A stretch of DNA of 49,964 nucleotides from Halothiobacillaceae bacterium (GCA_028696185.1 JAQVHL010000015.1:1-49964), one strand, 5' to 3'. Positions 36,018-45,809 are shown, counted from the first letter of the stretch. A program made the numbers and translations. The notes: generated from the sequence alone by a model not told the origin.

Positions 36018-36420
36018 CAGTTACATATTTGACCGCGAAGGCTTCAAGGAGTTGACGGACGAGAAGGCCGACAACCTCAAGGCCAATCGCGGTCTCTCTG
36101 ACCTGCTGGGTTTCGGCCTGAGCGTGGTGGCTGGGCGGCTGGCAAAAGACCGCCTGCGCTACCGCGATTACGGCCCCTATTGGTGGGCGCTCAAAGACCT
36201 GATGAACGCCAACGGATACGACCTTGGTAGCGAGACAGATGAGGTCGTGAAAGCAATCTACCGTGGTGACCGAGACGTGGACACGCTCATCATGGCCGAT
36301 GAGTTCCGCGAACTTTACCTGCAAACCTGGGTGCTCCACACCAATCAGTTCGACCTGGATAGCGAGAGCGGCGAGATGTGGACGCTGTATGACAGGGACA
36401 TGGAACCGTTCGCGTATTGA
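36007..36420 (+). CDS. small hypothetical protein of the mobile island
   Basis: 137 residues, no family recognised. Acidic, soluble, rich in Tyr/Trp and Asp (MAFDSYIFDREGFKELTDEK at the start; later DYGPYWWALKDLMNANGYD). ATG 36007 follows AAAGGGG at a suitable distance; a TTG at 36001 is in frame. It ends the plus-strand island, convergent with the DUF1566 gene. No catalytic motif is evident. Confidence 0.6.
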   Translation: MAFDSYIFDREGFKELTDEKADNLKANRGLSDLLGFGLSVVAGRLAKDRLRYRDYGPYWWALKDLMNANGYDLGSETDEVVKAIYRGDRDVDTLIMADEFRELYLQTWVLHTNQFDLDSESGEMWTLYDRDMEPFAY

Positions 36421-36519
36421 TCCGGTGATGTACGGCATATAAGCCAGGAGCGGAAAACCCCGCCACGCCCACCCCATCCGGCGACTTATCCGGCCCGGCA
36501 TGGATAAGCGCACCACGCC

Positions 36520-36553
36520 AAAAAAACCGGGGCGGTCTATCCAACCGCCCCGG
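36520..36553 (-). terminator. terminator of the DUF1566 gene
   Basis: ccggggcggt/accgccccgg stem with a 7-base loop; seven As on the plus strand before it give the T-run on the minus strand. It lies about 30 bp behind the stop at 36584. Confidence 0.75.
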
Positions 36554-36583
36554 CCTGGGTGCTTCAGATAAGGAGCCCGCGTC

Positions 36584-38152
36584 TCAACCCGCGAGTCGGC
36601 CCATAAGCCGCCGGCGTGCGCCAAGGCCGATCAGCCCCAGCAGCCCCGCCATCAGGGCCAGCCCCCAGGGCAGCGGACCCGGCACCGGAGCAACGCCCTG
36701 CCCCGGACCGCCGGGGTCCTGAATGCTACCATCCGCTGCGCCATCGGCATCGTACGGACCACCGTCCACCAGGGTGAAGACGGCCGTGTGACCGGAAACT
36801 GTGGCGGGTATCGTACTCCAGGAGCCGCCCAGGTACTTCCAGTAACTCAGACCATCGACATTACCCGAGTAGCTGACAGTGACAGTGGCGCTACCGCCGG
36901 TGCCGCAGCCATTCAAGGTAAAACCCAGGGCGCCGTACGGCAGGCTGACGCCCGTTGGCAAGCCCGGAGGTGGGGTAACCGGGGCCGAGGAGCCCGTGTC
37001 GATAACGCAGCTGCCGCCAGCTACGCTCAGGGTCACTGTGCCGCTGCCACCCTGCGCCGCCGCACCCGGCGCGCTGCAGGCCGCATCGCTGCCGCCATTC
37101 GCACCCTGACAGATCCAGGCGTGCGTACCGGCGGCGCTGCTGAGGCTGCCCGGTGTGCCGCTGGCACACAGGCCGCTATTCGGAGCGGTGAGGCGGGCCA
37201 CACCCTGGGCAGCACCGCAGCTGCCCGTGACCGGCGTAGCGCTGAACGTGGCGTCTACGGTACACGTGCCAACGATGGCGCCGGTGGTGTAGGTATCGCC
37301 ACTGAGCGATCCGCCGCAACCGTCAACCGAGGCAAGCGCGTAGCCGGTGGCGGGGGTGACGGTAAACGCGGTGGTCGTGCCATAGGTCACGGCCTGTACC
37401 GTGGCAGGCGACAGGCTACCGTTGGCACCCGCCTGCGGGGTGACTTCGTACTGGCGCGGGGCGGCGCAGCTCGCCGTAGCGCCACCATTGCTTCCGGCAC
37501 AGCTCCAGGTGAATGCGCTCGCTGCGCCGGTCACGCCACCCGCACTGCCGGTTGCGCACAGGCCGCTGGAAGGCGTTGTAAGCGTGGCTACCCCCTGGGC
37601 CGTGCCGCACAAACCATCCTGGACATAAGGACCCGATGGCTGGCCACCGCGCACAAGGTGGACGCGGTAGTCATCACCACGACTGACAGTAGTAGTAAGC
37701 CCATAATCGAAATTTACCGCCCACGCTTGATCGGGATCAAGCACATCAGGAACTCCTGACAACAAAGTGGCATTCATATCGAAAAAGACATCCGTGTTAT
37801 AGGCAGGCTCATTCCGGCATAGCTCGACTAAGCTACGCAGTTCTTTCACGCTCGGCATGCGCCAGTCATCATACCCCGCAAAGTTGTGGGCTTCGGCATA
37901 AACCAACGCTGCATTCCATGTAAATACCTGTGCGCTGCCCGTACTACAATCTGCGCCGGACAAGCCTTCATTACACTTTTTCCACATGAGGCCAGTGCGA
38001 GTATCAGTGACCGTACCATCGCCATGATCCATGTAGATACTGTCCGGGTTGCTGGGCGGAATATTGTTTATACAGGTAAAAGCATGTGCACCAGCACTGA
38101 CCAGAAACAGGGCACAGAAACCTATCGTAGGCAGAGAAGTTGTCGTTTTCAT
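36584..38152 (-). CDS. secreted DUF1566 protein with InlB-like repeat, anchor-U domain and CTERM tail
   Basis: 522 residues. Signal peptide 1-24 (ending GAHA). DUF1566 (lectin-like fold) at about 40-170: DGTVTDTRTGLMWKKC and DDWRMPSVKELRSLVELC. Two 51-residue cysteine repeats at 182-232 and 312-362, each CG-AQGVA-L-P-SGLC-W-C-G-NGG-C. Between them is an InlB/flagellin-like beta segment (YEVTPQAGANGSLSPA). At about 395-482 is a choice-of-anchor-U-type domain ending DGSIQDPGGPG. The last 30 residues are PGPLPWGLALMAGLLGLIGL followed by ARRR, a sorting-type tail of the IPTL/PEP-CTERM class. It is probably exported and processed at the envelope. The sorting enzyme is not in the window. Confidence 0.82.
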   Translation of the reverse strand: MKTTTSLPTIGFCALFLVSAGAHAFTCINNIPPSNPDSIYMDHGDGTVTDTRTGLMWKKCNEGLSGADCSTGSAQVFTWNAALVYAEAHNFAGYDDWRMPSVKELRSLVELCRNEPAYNTDVFFDMNATLLSGVPDVLDPDQAWAVNFDYGLTTTVSRGDDYRVHLVRGGQPSGPYVQDGLCGTAQGVATLTTPSSGLCATGSAGGVTGAASAFTWSCAGSNGGATASCAAPRQYEVTPQAGANGSLSPATVQAVTYGTTTAFTVTPATGYALASVDGCGGSLSGDTYTTGAIVGTCTVDATFSATPVTGSCGAAQGVARLTAPNSGLCASGTPGSLSSAAGTHAWICQGANGGSDAACSAPGAAAQGGSGTVTLSVAGGSCVIDTGSSAPVTPPPGLPTGVSLPYGALGFTLNGCGTGGSATVTVSYSGNVDGLSYWKYLGGSWSTIPATVSGHTAVFTLVDGGPYDADGAADGSIQDPGGPGQGVAPVPGPLPWGLALMAGLLGLIGLGARRRLMGRLAG

Positions 38153-38356
38153 AACTGAATTTCCGTAGCAGATACTGGATGGCCCATTTCTCTACAGCTA
38201 GAGGCATGCGGAGAAACACCGGTCTCAAAAACAGACATAAAAAATTTTTCGCTTCAAACATATCAAGCACACGCAGACGTTTATCGCGCCACCACGACAA
38301 TTGACGGAAGCACAGTTCGCGGGCGCGGTTCGTATGCATTGAGCAGGATACAAACA

Positions 38357-39127
38357 TCAAGGACCGGCACGAACGAGACGGACATGTCGGCTCTCATCGC
38401 GATTGGAAGTACTCAGGACGCCTCTGTCGAAAACCACTCTCCACGCGAAACTCGAAATAATCGCAATAGGTGACCCCGACCAAAAACTCGAAGACGGCGT
38501 ATTTGGAAAGAACGCGGGATCGATAGCAGGATTCATGCGACCAAGATCGCCAATCTCTTCCAGTTCCCTAACGGTCGGCATGCGCCAATCACTATGACCG
38601 CACAGGCCAAGCGTGTTGACATCCGCCACATATTTTTCCGTGTCGCAGCGGCCGGGGGTTTCGCAGGTTCCACCATTCTCAGTACCGGGATTACCATCCG
38701 GGCTGGCGCTGTCATACCAGGTGTAGGTGTGATCCTGGCTTCTCAGGCCGCTGGTGGTCTTGACCTCCCAGATCAGGCCATTGACGTTGTCGCGGGTACA
38801 AGCCCAGTCGTCCGGACCGCTGCCCAAGGTGGCGCTCTCCGGTAACGGATGGCCGCTGTTGGAGATCTTGGTGTAGTCAAACCCGTTGGCAATGCCGTTA
38901 TTGGGCGTGCTGCCACCGGTCTTGGTCAGTGTGCCGGCATGGGCTGCAGCATCGCGCCCGTAATGGCAATCCTGACCGGCCGGGTGGGCCGGGTCGCAGG
39001 TAGTAGCGTTGCCGGAGGTGGCGTGCCCGCTCCAGGTGACGCCGGTGTCGTTGAGCGGTACGGCTTGCACCGGCAGGGCCAGCCACAGCGCCACCGCCAG
39101 GGCGGAGATTCGCAAGGTGGGATTCAT
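38357..39127 (-). CDS. secreted DUF1566 domain-containing protein
   Basis: 256 residues. Signal peptide MNPTLRISALAVALWLALPV ending QA. The mature part has DUF1566 sequence: DDWACTRDNVNGLIWEVKTT, then YTWYDS, CGHSDWRMPTVRELEEIGDL, FWSGSPIA and RHVRLVRAGP at the end. There are several cysteines likely to form disulphides. ATG 39127 was chosen for the signal peptide; the frame is open farther upstream. It lies 204 bp before the second DUF1566 gene in the same direction. It lacks the repeats and the C-terminal tail of that protein. Function of DUF1566 proteins is generally unclear; adhesion is often suggested. Confidence 0.8.
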   Translation of the reverse strand: MNPTLRISALAVALWLALPVQAVPLNDTGVTWSGHATSGNATTCDPAHPAGQDCHYGRDAAAHAGTLTKTGGSTPNNGIANGFDYTKISNSGHPLPESATLGSGPDDWACTRDNVNGLIWEVKTTSGLRSQDHTYTWYDSASPDGNPGTENGGTCETPGRCDTEKYVADVNTLGLCGHSDWRMPTVRELEEIGDLGRMNPAIDPAFFPNTPSSSFWSGSPIAIISSFAWRVVFDRGVLSTSNRDESRHVRLVRAGP

Positions 39128-39915
39128 GAAAAAAACTCCGTGGAGACTACAATCAAGGAAAAATGCCGTCCGAACAAAAGCCGGCGGCAGGAAAAACGCA
39201 TGACGGGCGTTCGCAGGCGCATGACGCGTCGGCAAAGAAAATCGGCAGGATCAAGGGGCGCCGCAGGAATGTGGCGCCGCACAATCGCGCAATCAGTTGA
39301 AATGCATGAGTTCGGCGCGGGGTTTCCGCGACGAACGTCCTCGAAAGCCCACAAGGATGGGGTTTTTCGATATTCATCAAGATGGGCGTGCGCCCGGAAG
39401 CACGCGCGCGCAACCCGGCCACTACGCCCCCGTGGAGGGCAGGCTCGGCGGAGATCATGAGAACTCCCGCTTTCGCGGGGAGAGGGAGGTCGTACCCAAT
39501 CCATTGGCGCTCGCATTCCATGCTTGCCGTCCACCCGGTGATGCGGACGAAAAAAACCTGTTTTCGGGAAAATAATCACTCGGCATGCCACTTGTCAACA
39601 CCCCCTCGGGGCGCCAAAGGTTCATCCCGCCGTCATGCCCCCGCGTTGCATCGCGACTGTTACTCGCAATGTCCACCTCACCCGGAGAAGGCGAACCGCC
39701 CCACGCTTATCCTGCGTTTCGTGCACCCGGCACGATGAACCACACGGAACGCACCTAAGACGCTGGCTCCCCGCCCCCCCATACCACCGCTACTCCCAGC
39801 GGGCGCGGGTAGGCAAAATTCCGCGCTTCCCGCATAATGGCGGCAATTTTTTCCTGCGCGGGGCGCGCGTCAAACCCGCCCTGCCGCCTTTGTCCATCAA
39901 GGAGTCGTCATTCCC
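39128..39915. other. long gene-free region between divergent DUF1566 and aceE genes
   Basis: No credible gene in 788 bp. It must contain the promoter of aceE on one side and of the DUF1566 gene on the other, but I cannot point to convincing boxes. A hairpin ctcccgctttcgcggggag at 39465-39483 is present. The aceE ribosome-binding site AAGGAG is at 39898-39903. Confidence 0.5.
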
Positions 39916-42576
39916 ATGACCCAGCAGTTTGTAGACAACGATCCGCAAGAAACCCGGGAATGGCTCGACGCGCTGGAAGCGGTGGTCGAGTTTGAAGGCA
40001 CCGAAAAGGCCCGTCACCTGATCGCCGCACTGATCGAGACGGCACGCAAGCACGGGATCGACACGCCCTACAGCGCCAACACCCCTTATATCAACACCAT
40101 CGCCCCCGAAGACGAGCCGCCCTACCCCGGCGACCGCCAGATGGAGCAGCGCCTGCGCGCGCTGGTGCGCTGGAACGCGATGGCGATGGTGGTGCGCGCC
40201 AACATGCACAGCAAGGTCGGCGGGCACATTGCCTCCTTCCAGTCCAGCGCCACCCTGTATGAAGTCGGTTTCAACCACTTCTTCAAGGGCCCGGACCATC
40301 CGAACGGGCCGGACATGGTGTTCTTCCAGGGCCATATCTCGCCGGGCATCTACGCCCGCGCCTTCCTCGAAGGCCGCCTGAGCGAGGAAGACCTCATCAA
40401 TTTCCGCCAGGAAGCGGAAAAGGGCGGTCTGTCCTCCTATCCGCATCCGTGGCTGATGCCGGATTTCTGGCAGTTCCCGACGGTTTCGATGGGGCTCGGG
40501 CCGTTGATGGCCATCTATCAGGCGCGCTTCATGAAGTACATGAACGCGCGCGGCCTGGCGCAGGCGGCCGACCGCAAGGTCTGGGCCTTCCTGGGCGATG
40601 GGGAGATGGACGAGCCGGAAGCGATGGGCGCGATTGGACTGGCCGCACGCGAGAAGCTCGACAACCTGATCTTCGTGGTCAACTGCAACCTGCAGCGTCT
40701 GGACGGCCCGGTGCGCGGCAACGGCAAGATCATCCAGGAGCTGGAAGGCACCTTCCGCGGCGCGGGCTGGAACGTCATCAAGCTGATCTGGGGGCCGGGC
40801 TGGGACGCGCTGATGGAAAAAGACAAGTCCGGCATGCTCATCAAGCGCATGATGGAAGTGGTCGACGGCGAATACCAGGCGTACAAGGTCAAGGGCGGCG
40901 CTTATGTGCGCGAGCACTTCTTCGGCAAGTACCCGGAAACGGCGGAACTCGTGCGCAACATGACCGACGACGAGATCTTCGCCCTCACCCGTGGCGGCCA
41001 CGCGCCGACCAAGATCTACGCCGCCTACAAGACCGCCTCCGGGCACGCCAATCAGCCGACGGTGATCCTCGCCAAGACCATCAAGGGCTACGGCATGGGC
41101 CCCTACGGCGAGGGCGCGATGAGTGCGCACCAGCAGAAAAAGCTCGATCAGAACGGCCTGCGTTACTTCCGCGACCGCTTCCGCCTGCCGATCTCCGACG
41201 AGCAGTTGGAAAACGACGTGCCCTTCTACCGTCCGGACGAGAATTCCGAGCTGATCCGCTACATGCGCGATCGCCGCGCCGCCCTGGGCGGCTCCCTGCC
41301 CGCGCGCATCGACCGTAGCGAGGTGTTGCCGGTGCCCGAGCTGGCCGCGTTCGAATCGGTCCTGAAGGGCACGGACGATCGCGAGATGTCCACCACCATG
41401 GTGTTCGGCCGCCTGCTTGCCGTACTGTTGCGCGACAAGGCACTGGGCAAGCGCGTGGTGCCGATCATTCCCGACGAGGCACGCACCTTCGGTCTGGAAG
41501 GACTGTTCCGCCAGGTCGGCATCTACGATCCGGCCGGCCAGCTCTACGAGCCGGTCGATGCCGATCAGGTCTCCTGGTACAAGCAGGCGCACAACGGCCA
41601 GGTGCTGCAGGAAGGCATCAACGAAGCCGGCGCCATGTCCTCCTGGATTGCGGCGGCTACCGCCTACGCCAACCACGGCGTGGCGATGATCCCGTTTTAC
41701 ATCTATTACTCGATGTTCGGCTACCAGCGCATCGGCGATCTGGTCTGGGCCTCCGGCGACATCCGCGCGCGCGGCTTCATCTTCGGCGCCACCGCCGGGC
41801 GCACCACGCTCGAAGGCGAGGGCCTGCAGCACAACGACGGCCACAACATCGTCTTCTTCAGCGCCGTGCCAAGCTGCCGCGTGTACGACCCGACCTATGC
41901 CTACGAAATGGCGGTCATCGTCCACGACGGCCTGAAGCGCATGTACACGGACAAGGAAAGCGTTTTCTACTACATCACCGCGATGAACGAGAACTACGCG
42001 CACCCGGCCCTGCCCGAAGGCGCGGAGGAAGGCATCCTCAAGGGGCTGTACCGCCTGCGCCAGAGCGACGCGGCGCACAAGGCCCGCGTGCAGCTGATGG
42101 GCTCCGGCGCCATCCTGCGCGAGGCCGAGGCCGCCGCACGGATTCTCGAAGACGAGTGGAAGGTCGCAGCGGATGTGTGGTCCGCCACCAGCTTCACGGA
42201 GCTTGCCCGCGACGGTCAGGACTGCGCGCGCCACAACCGCCTGCATCCGGACGGCCCCGCGCGCGTGCCGCATGTCACCGCCTGCCTCGCCGACAGTCAT
42301 GGTCCGGTCATCGCCGCGACCGACTATATCCACCTGTTCGCCGAGCAGATTCGTGGTTTCGTACCGCGCCGCTACGTCACCCTGGGCACCGACGGCTACG
42401 GCCGCTCCGACACCCGCGAAGCGCTGCGCCGCTTCTTCGAGGTCGACAGCCACAGCATCGTGCTTGCCGCGCTCACCGCGCTGGTCGATGAGGGCACGCT
42501 GGACGGCGCCGTACTCCGGCAGGCGATCGAACGCTACGGCATCCACCCGGACAAGCCCAATCCGGTGACTGTCTGA
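39916..42576 (+). CDS. aceE: pyruvate dehydrogenase E1 component, homodimeric type
   Basis: AceE decarboxylates pyruvate with thiamine diphosphate and passes the acetyl group to the lipoyl of AceF. The 886 residues match E. coli AceE (887). The thiamine motif is GDGE at 227-230 and NCN at 256-258. Other family sequences include HIASFQSSATLYEVGFNHFF, and DGYGRSDTREALRRFFEVD near the C terminus. It starts the operon aceE-aceF-lpd. AAGGAG lies before the ATG at slightly long spacing. Long antisense frames over this gene are shadows. Confidence 0.97.
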   Translation: MTQQFVDNDPQETREWLDALEAVVEFEGTEKARHLIAALIETARKHGIDTPYSANTPYINTIAPEDEPPYPGDRQMEQRLRALVRWNAMAMVVRANMHSKVGGHIASFQSSATLYEVGFNHFFKGPDHPNGPDMVFFQGHISPGIYARAFLEGRLSEEDLINFRQEAEKGGLSSYPHPWLMPDFWQFPTVSMGLGPLMAIYQARFMKYMNARGLAQAADRKVWAFLGDGEMDEPEAMGAIGLAAREKLDNLIFVVNCNLQRLDGPVRGNGKIIQELEGTFRGAGWNVIKLIWGPGWDALMEKDKSGMLIKRMMEVVDGEYQAYKVKGGAYVREHFFGKYPETAELVRNMTDDEIFALTRGGHAPTKIYAAYKTASGHANQPTVILAKTIKGYGMGPYGEGAMSAHQQKKLDQNGLRYFRDRFRLPISDEQLENDVPFYRPDENSELIRYMRDRRAALGGSLPARIDRSEVLPVPELAAFESVLKGTDDREMSTTMVFGRLLAVLLRDKALGKRVVPIIPDEARTFGLEGLFRQVGIYDPAGQLYEPVDADQVSWYKQAHNGQVLQEGINEAGAMSSWIAAATAYANHGVAMIPFYIYYSMFGYQRIGDLVWASGDIRARGFIFGATAGRTTLEGEGLQHNDGHNIVFFSAVPSCRVYDPTYAYEMAVIVHDGLKRMYTDKESVFYYITAMNENYAHPALPEGAEEGILKGLYRLRQSDAAHKARVQLMGSGAILREAEAAARILEDEWKVAADVWSATSFTELARDGQDCARHNRLHPDGPARVPHVTACLADSHGPVIAATDYIHLFAEQIRGFVPRRYVTLGTDGYGRSDTREALRRFFEVDSHSIVLAALTALVDEGTLDGAVLRQAIERYGIHPDKPNPVTV

Positions 42577-42667
42577 CCCGTTCGCCCCGTCCACGGGGAC
42601 GATGCGCGGCGCCCTCGGACCCGGCGCCGCGCCACACCCTAGAATTTCGACCAGTACAGGATCGACC

Positions 42668-43984
42668 ATGGCCATCAAGCAGATTCTCCTGCCCGACGTC
42701 GGCAACTACAGCAATATCCCCGTCATCGAAGTGCTCGTCAGCGAGGGCGATGTCGTCAATGTCGACGATTCGCTCATCACCCTCGAATCCGACAAGGCGA
42801 CGATGGAGATTCCCTCGCCCTACCAGGGCGTGATCCAGAAAGTGCTGGTGAAAGTTGGAGACAAGGTCCACCGCGACCAGCCAATCCTGGAGATCGAAGT
42901 CAAGACCACCGGCCCGAACGATGTTCCCGCCGAAAAACCGGCTGACAAGCCCGCGCCGGCCGCCGCCGCTAGCCCCGCTCAAGCGGCAGCACGCCCGGAG
43001 CCCCAGGCTTCCGCCGTGGCCACGGTCAATCTCGCCGACCTGCCGGTCAACGCCCAACCGATGGGCGCGAGCTTCCACGCCAGCCCCTCGGTACGCGCCT
43101 ACGCACGCAAACTCGGCGTCGATCTTTCCCGCGTCAGCGGCAGCGGCGCCAAGGGCCGCATCCTGGAATCCGACGTGGACGCCCACGTCAAGGACGTGAT
43201 GGAAGGCCGCAGCGCACCGCCCACGCTGCCCGCCGCCAGCAGCGGCCTGGGCATCCCCCCGGTGCCGGTCATCGACTTCAGCCCATTCGGTGAAATCGAG
43301 GAGCAGGCGCTTTCACGCATCAAGAAGCTCTCCGGCAAGCACCTCTCCGCCTGCTGGCTCAATGTGCCGCACGTCACCCAGTTCGACGAGGCGGACATCA
43401 CCGAGCTGGAAGCCTTCCGCCAGAGCCTCAAGGCCCAGGCCGAGAAGGAAGGCGTGCGCGTCACCCCGCTCGCGTTCATCATGAAGGCGGTTTCCCGTGT
43501 GCTGCGCGAATACCCGCAGTTCAACGCCTCCCTGGATGCCAGCGGCGAGAAGCTGATTCTCAAGAAATACATCAACCTCGGGATCGCGGTCGAAACCCCG
43601 GGCGGGCTGGTCGTGCCGGTGGTGCGCGACGTGGACGGCAAAGGCGTCTTCGATCTCTCGCGTGAGCTGATGGAGCTGTCCAAGCGCGCCCGCGACGGCA
43701 AACTCTCGCCCCAAGACATGTCCGGCGGCAGCTTCTCCATCTCAAGCCTGGGCGGCATCGGCGGCACCCAGTTCACCCCGATCGTCAACGCGCCGGAGGT
43801 GGCCATCCTCGGCGTCTCGCGCTCGAAGATGCAGCCGGTGTGGAACGGCAAGGAATTCACACCGCGCCTGATGCTGCCGCTCGCGTTGTCTTACGACCAC
43901 CGCGTCATCGACGGTGCGGAAGGCGCACGCTTCACCACACGCCTGTCCGCGCTTCTGTCCGACCTGCGCCAGCTCGTGCTCTAA
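42668..43984 (+). CDS. aceF: pyruvate dehydrogenase E2, dihydrolipoamide acetyltransferase
   Basis: 438 residues forming the core of the complex. A single N-terminal lipoyl domain has the target K43 in ESDKATMEIP; E. coli AceF has three such domains. An Ala/Pro linker follows (about 90-118), then the E1/E3-binding domain (SPSVRAYARKLGVDLSRVSG, then GAKGRILESDV). The catalytic domain ends with LALSYDHRVIDGAEGARFTT. ATG 42668 was chosen because the family begins MAIKQILLPDVG; it lies 91 bp behind aceE. lpd follows after 12 bp. Confidence 0.97.
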   Translation: MAIKQILLPDVGNYSNIPVIEVLVSEGDVVNVDDSLITLESDKATMEIPSPYQGVIQKVLVKVGDKVHRDQPILEIEVKTTGPNDVPAEKPADKPAPAAAASPAQAAARPEPQASAVATVNLADLPVNAQPMGASFHASPSVRAYARKLGVDLSRVSGSGAKGRILESDVDAHVKDVMEGRSAPPTLPAASSGLGIPPVPVIDFSPFGEIEEQALSRIKKLSGKHLSACWLNVPHVTQFDEADITELEAFRQSLKAQAEKEGVRVTPLAFIMKAVSRVLREYPQFNASLDASGEKLILKKYINLGIAVETPGGLVVPVVRDVDGKGVFDLSRELMELSKRARDGKLSPQDMSGGSFSISSLGGIGGTQFTPIVNAPEVAILGVSRSKMQPVWNGKEFTPRLMLPLALSYDHRVIDGAEGARFTTRLSALLSDLRQLVL

Positions 43985-43996
43985 GAGGAACGCCCC

Positions 43997-45739
43997 ATGC
44001 CCCGCATAATCGACGTGCGCCTGCCAGACATCGGCAACTACGCCAAAGTGGATGTCATCGAGGTGCTGATCCAGGCCGGCCAGACCATCGACAAGGACGC
44101 CGGCCTGCTCACCCTGGAATCCGACAAGGCCACCATGGAAATTCCCGCCCCGCAGGGCGGCAAGATCACCGAAGTGCTGGTCAAGATCGGCGAAAAGGTC
44201 GGCAAGGACGATCTCATCGCACGCATGGAAGTGGCCGGCGCCGATGAATCCGCCGAAGCGCCAGAAACCGCACCCGCAACGCCTGTCGCCGCGCCGCTTG
44301 CTGCGCCCGCGCCTGCCGGCGAGGCGGATATCCGCTGCCAGGTCCTGGTGCTCGGCGGTGGCCCTGGCGGCTACACGGCGGCATTCCGCGCCGCCGATCT
44401 GGGGCGCGACGTGGTACTGGTTGAACGTTACAGCCGCATCGGTGGGGTGTGCCTGAACGTGGGCTGCATTCCCTCCAAGGCCCTGCTGCACGTCGCGGCG
44501 GTGCTCAACGAAACCCGCGAGATGGGCGCGCACGGCGTGAGCTTCGCCGAGCCGAGCATTGACCTCGACAAGCTGCGCGGCTTCAAAGATGGCGTCATCA
44601 ACAAGCTCACCGGCGGGCTGGCCCAGCTCGCCAAACAGCGCAAGGTGCGCGTGGTGACCGGCACCGGCCAGTTCAGCTCGCCGCACAGCCTCACGGTCAC
44701 CGCCGACGACGGCAGCACCCAGACCATCGCCTTCGAACATGCCGTCATCGCGGCCGGCAGCCAGCCGGTCAAGCTGCCCTTCATACCCTGGGACGATGCG
44801 CGCGTGATGGATTCCACCGACGCCCTGGCGCTGGCGGACATTCCCAAGCGCATGCTGGTGATCGGCGGCGGCATCATCGGCCTGGAAATGGCGCAGGTGT
44901 ACGACGCGCTGGGTGCGAAGATCAGCATCGTCGAGCTGTCCGACAGCCTGATTCCCGGCGCGGACAAGGATCTCACCCGCCCGCTGCAGAAACGCATCCA
45001 GAAACGCTACGAAAATCTCTGGCTGGGCGCCAAGGTCACGGCCGTCGAAGCCACCGAAGCGGGCCTGACGGTGCGCTTCGAAGGCAAGGGCGTCCCCGAG
45101 AGCGACACCTTCGACCGCATCCTGGTCGCGGTGGGCCGCAGCCCGAACGGGCGCAAGATCGGCGCGGAAAACGCCGGGGTGCAGGTGGACGAGCGCGGGT
45201 TCATCCCGGTGGACGAGCGCCTGCGCACTAATGTGCCGCACATCCACGCCATCGGCGACATCGTCGGCCAGCCCATGCTCGCCCACAAGGCCGTACACGA
45301 GGGCAAGGTCGCCGCCGAAGTGATCTGTGGCCTGCCCTCGGCCTTCACCCCGATGGGCATTCCGGGGGTTGCCTACACCGACCCGGAAGTGGCCTGGGCC
45401 GGCAAGACCGAGGAAGACCTCAAACGCGAAGGCATCGAATACGAAAAAGGCGCCTTCCCCTGGGCCGCCTCGGGCCGCTCGCTGTCACTGGGGCGCGACG
45501 AAGGTCTGACCAAGGCGCTGTTCTGCGCCAAGACCCACCGCCTGCTGGGCGCGGGCATCGTCGGACCGAATGCCGGCGAGCTGATCGCCGAAGCGATGCT
45601 GGCCATCGAGATGGGCGCGGACATGGCCGACATCGGCCTGACCATCCACCCGCACCCCACCCTGTCGGAAACCCTGGGCTTCGCCGCCGAAATGGCCGAA
45701 GGCACCATCACCGACCTGCTGCCGCCGCGCAAGCGCTGA
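43997..45739 (+). CDS. lpd: dihydrolipoamide dehydrogenase (E3) with N-terminal lipoyl domain
   Basis: 580 residues, about 110 longer than standard E3 because of an N-terminal lipoyl domain (K44 in ESDKATMEIP) and an Ala/Pro linker (about 83-110). The flavoprotein part has the FAD-binding GGGPGGYTAAF, redox-active C152 and C157 in GGVCLNVGCIPSKALL, the NAD-binding GGGIIGLEMA and the HPHPTLSE active-site His. Lipoyl-bearing E3 is known in the pdh operons of several proteobacteria. It regenerates lipoamide with NAD+. A GC-rich hairpin at 45760-45776, followed by a T-rich stretch, may end the operon. Confidence 0.97.
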   Translation: MPRIIDVRLPDIGNYAKVDVIEVLIQAGQTIDKDAGLLTLESDKATMEIPAPQGGKITEVLVKIGEKVGKDDLIARMEVAGADESAEAPETAPATPVAAPLAAPAPAGEADIRCQVLVLGGGPGGYTAAFRAADLGRDVVLVERYSRIGGVCLNVGCIPSKALLHVAAVLNETREMGAHGVSFAEPSIDLDKLRGFKDGVINKLTGGLAQLAKQRKVRVVTGTGQFSSPHSLTVTADDGSTQTIAFEHAVIAAGSQPVKLPFIPWDDARVMDSTDALALADIPKRMLVIGGGIIGLEMAQVYDALGAKISIVELSDSLIPGADKDLTRPLQKRIQKRYENLWLGAKVTAVEATEAGLTVRFEGKGVPESDTFDRILVAVGRSPNGRKIGAENAGVQVDERGFIPVDERLRTNVPHIHAIGDIVGQPMLAHKAVHEGKVAAEVICGLPSAFTPMGIPGVAYTDPEVAWAGKTEEDLKREGIEYEKGAFPWAASGRSLSLGRDEGLTKALFCAKTHRLLGAGIVGPNAGELIAEAMLAIEMGADMADIGLTIHPHPTLSETLGFAAEMAEGTITDLLPPRKR

Positions 45740-45809
45740 GCACGCGCGTCACCTTCCGCCCCGCGCCTCGCGCGGGACGCTTCTTTCCATGGGGAGCTGA
45801 TCTTCAGCG

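Noticed and set aside
39790-42705. 971-codon open frame antisense to aceE
   Set aside because: It is the mirror of aceE, which has full family motifs; the antisense protein is Val/Ala/Gly/Arg/His-rich with no domain. Such shadows are normal in GC-rich genes.
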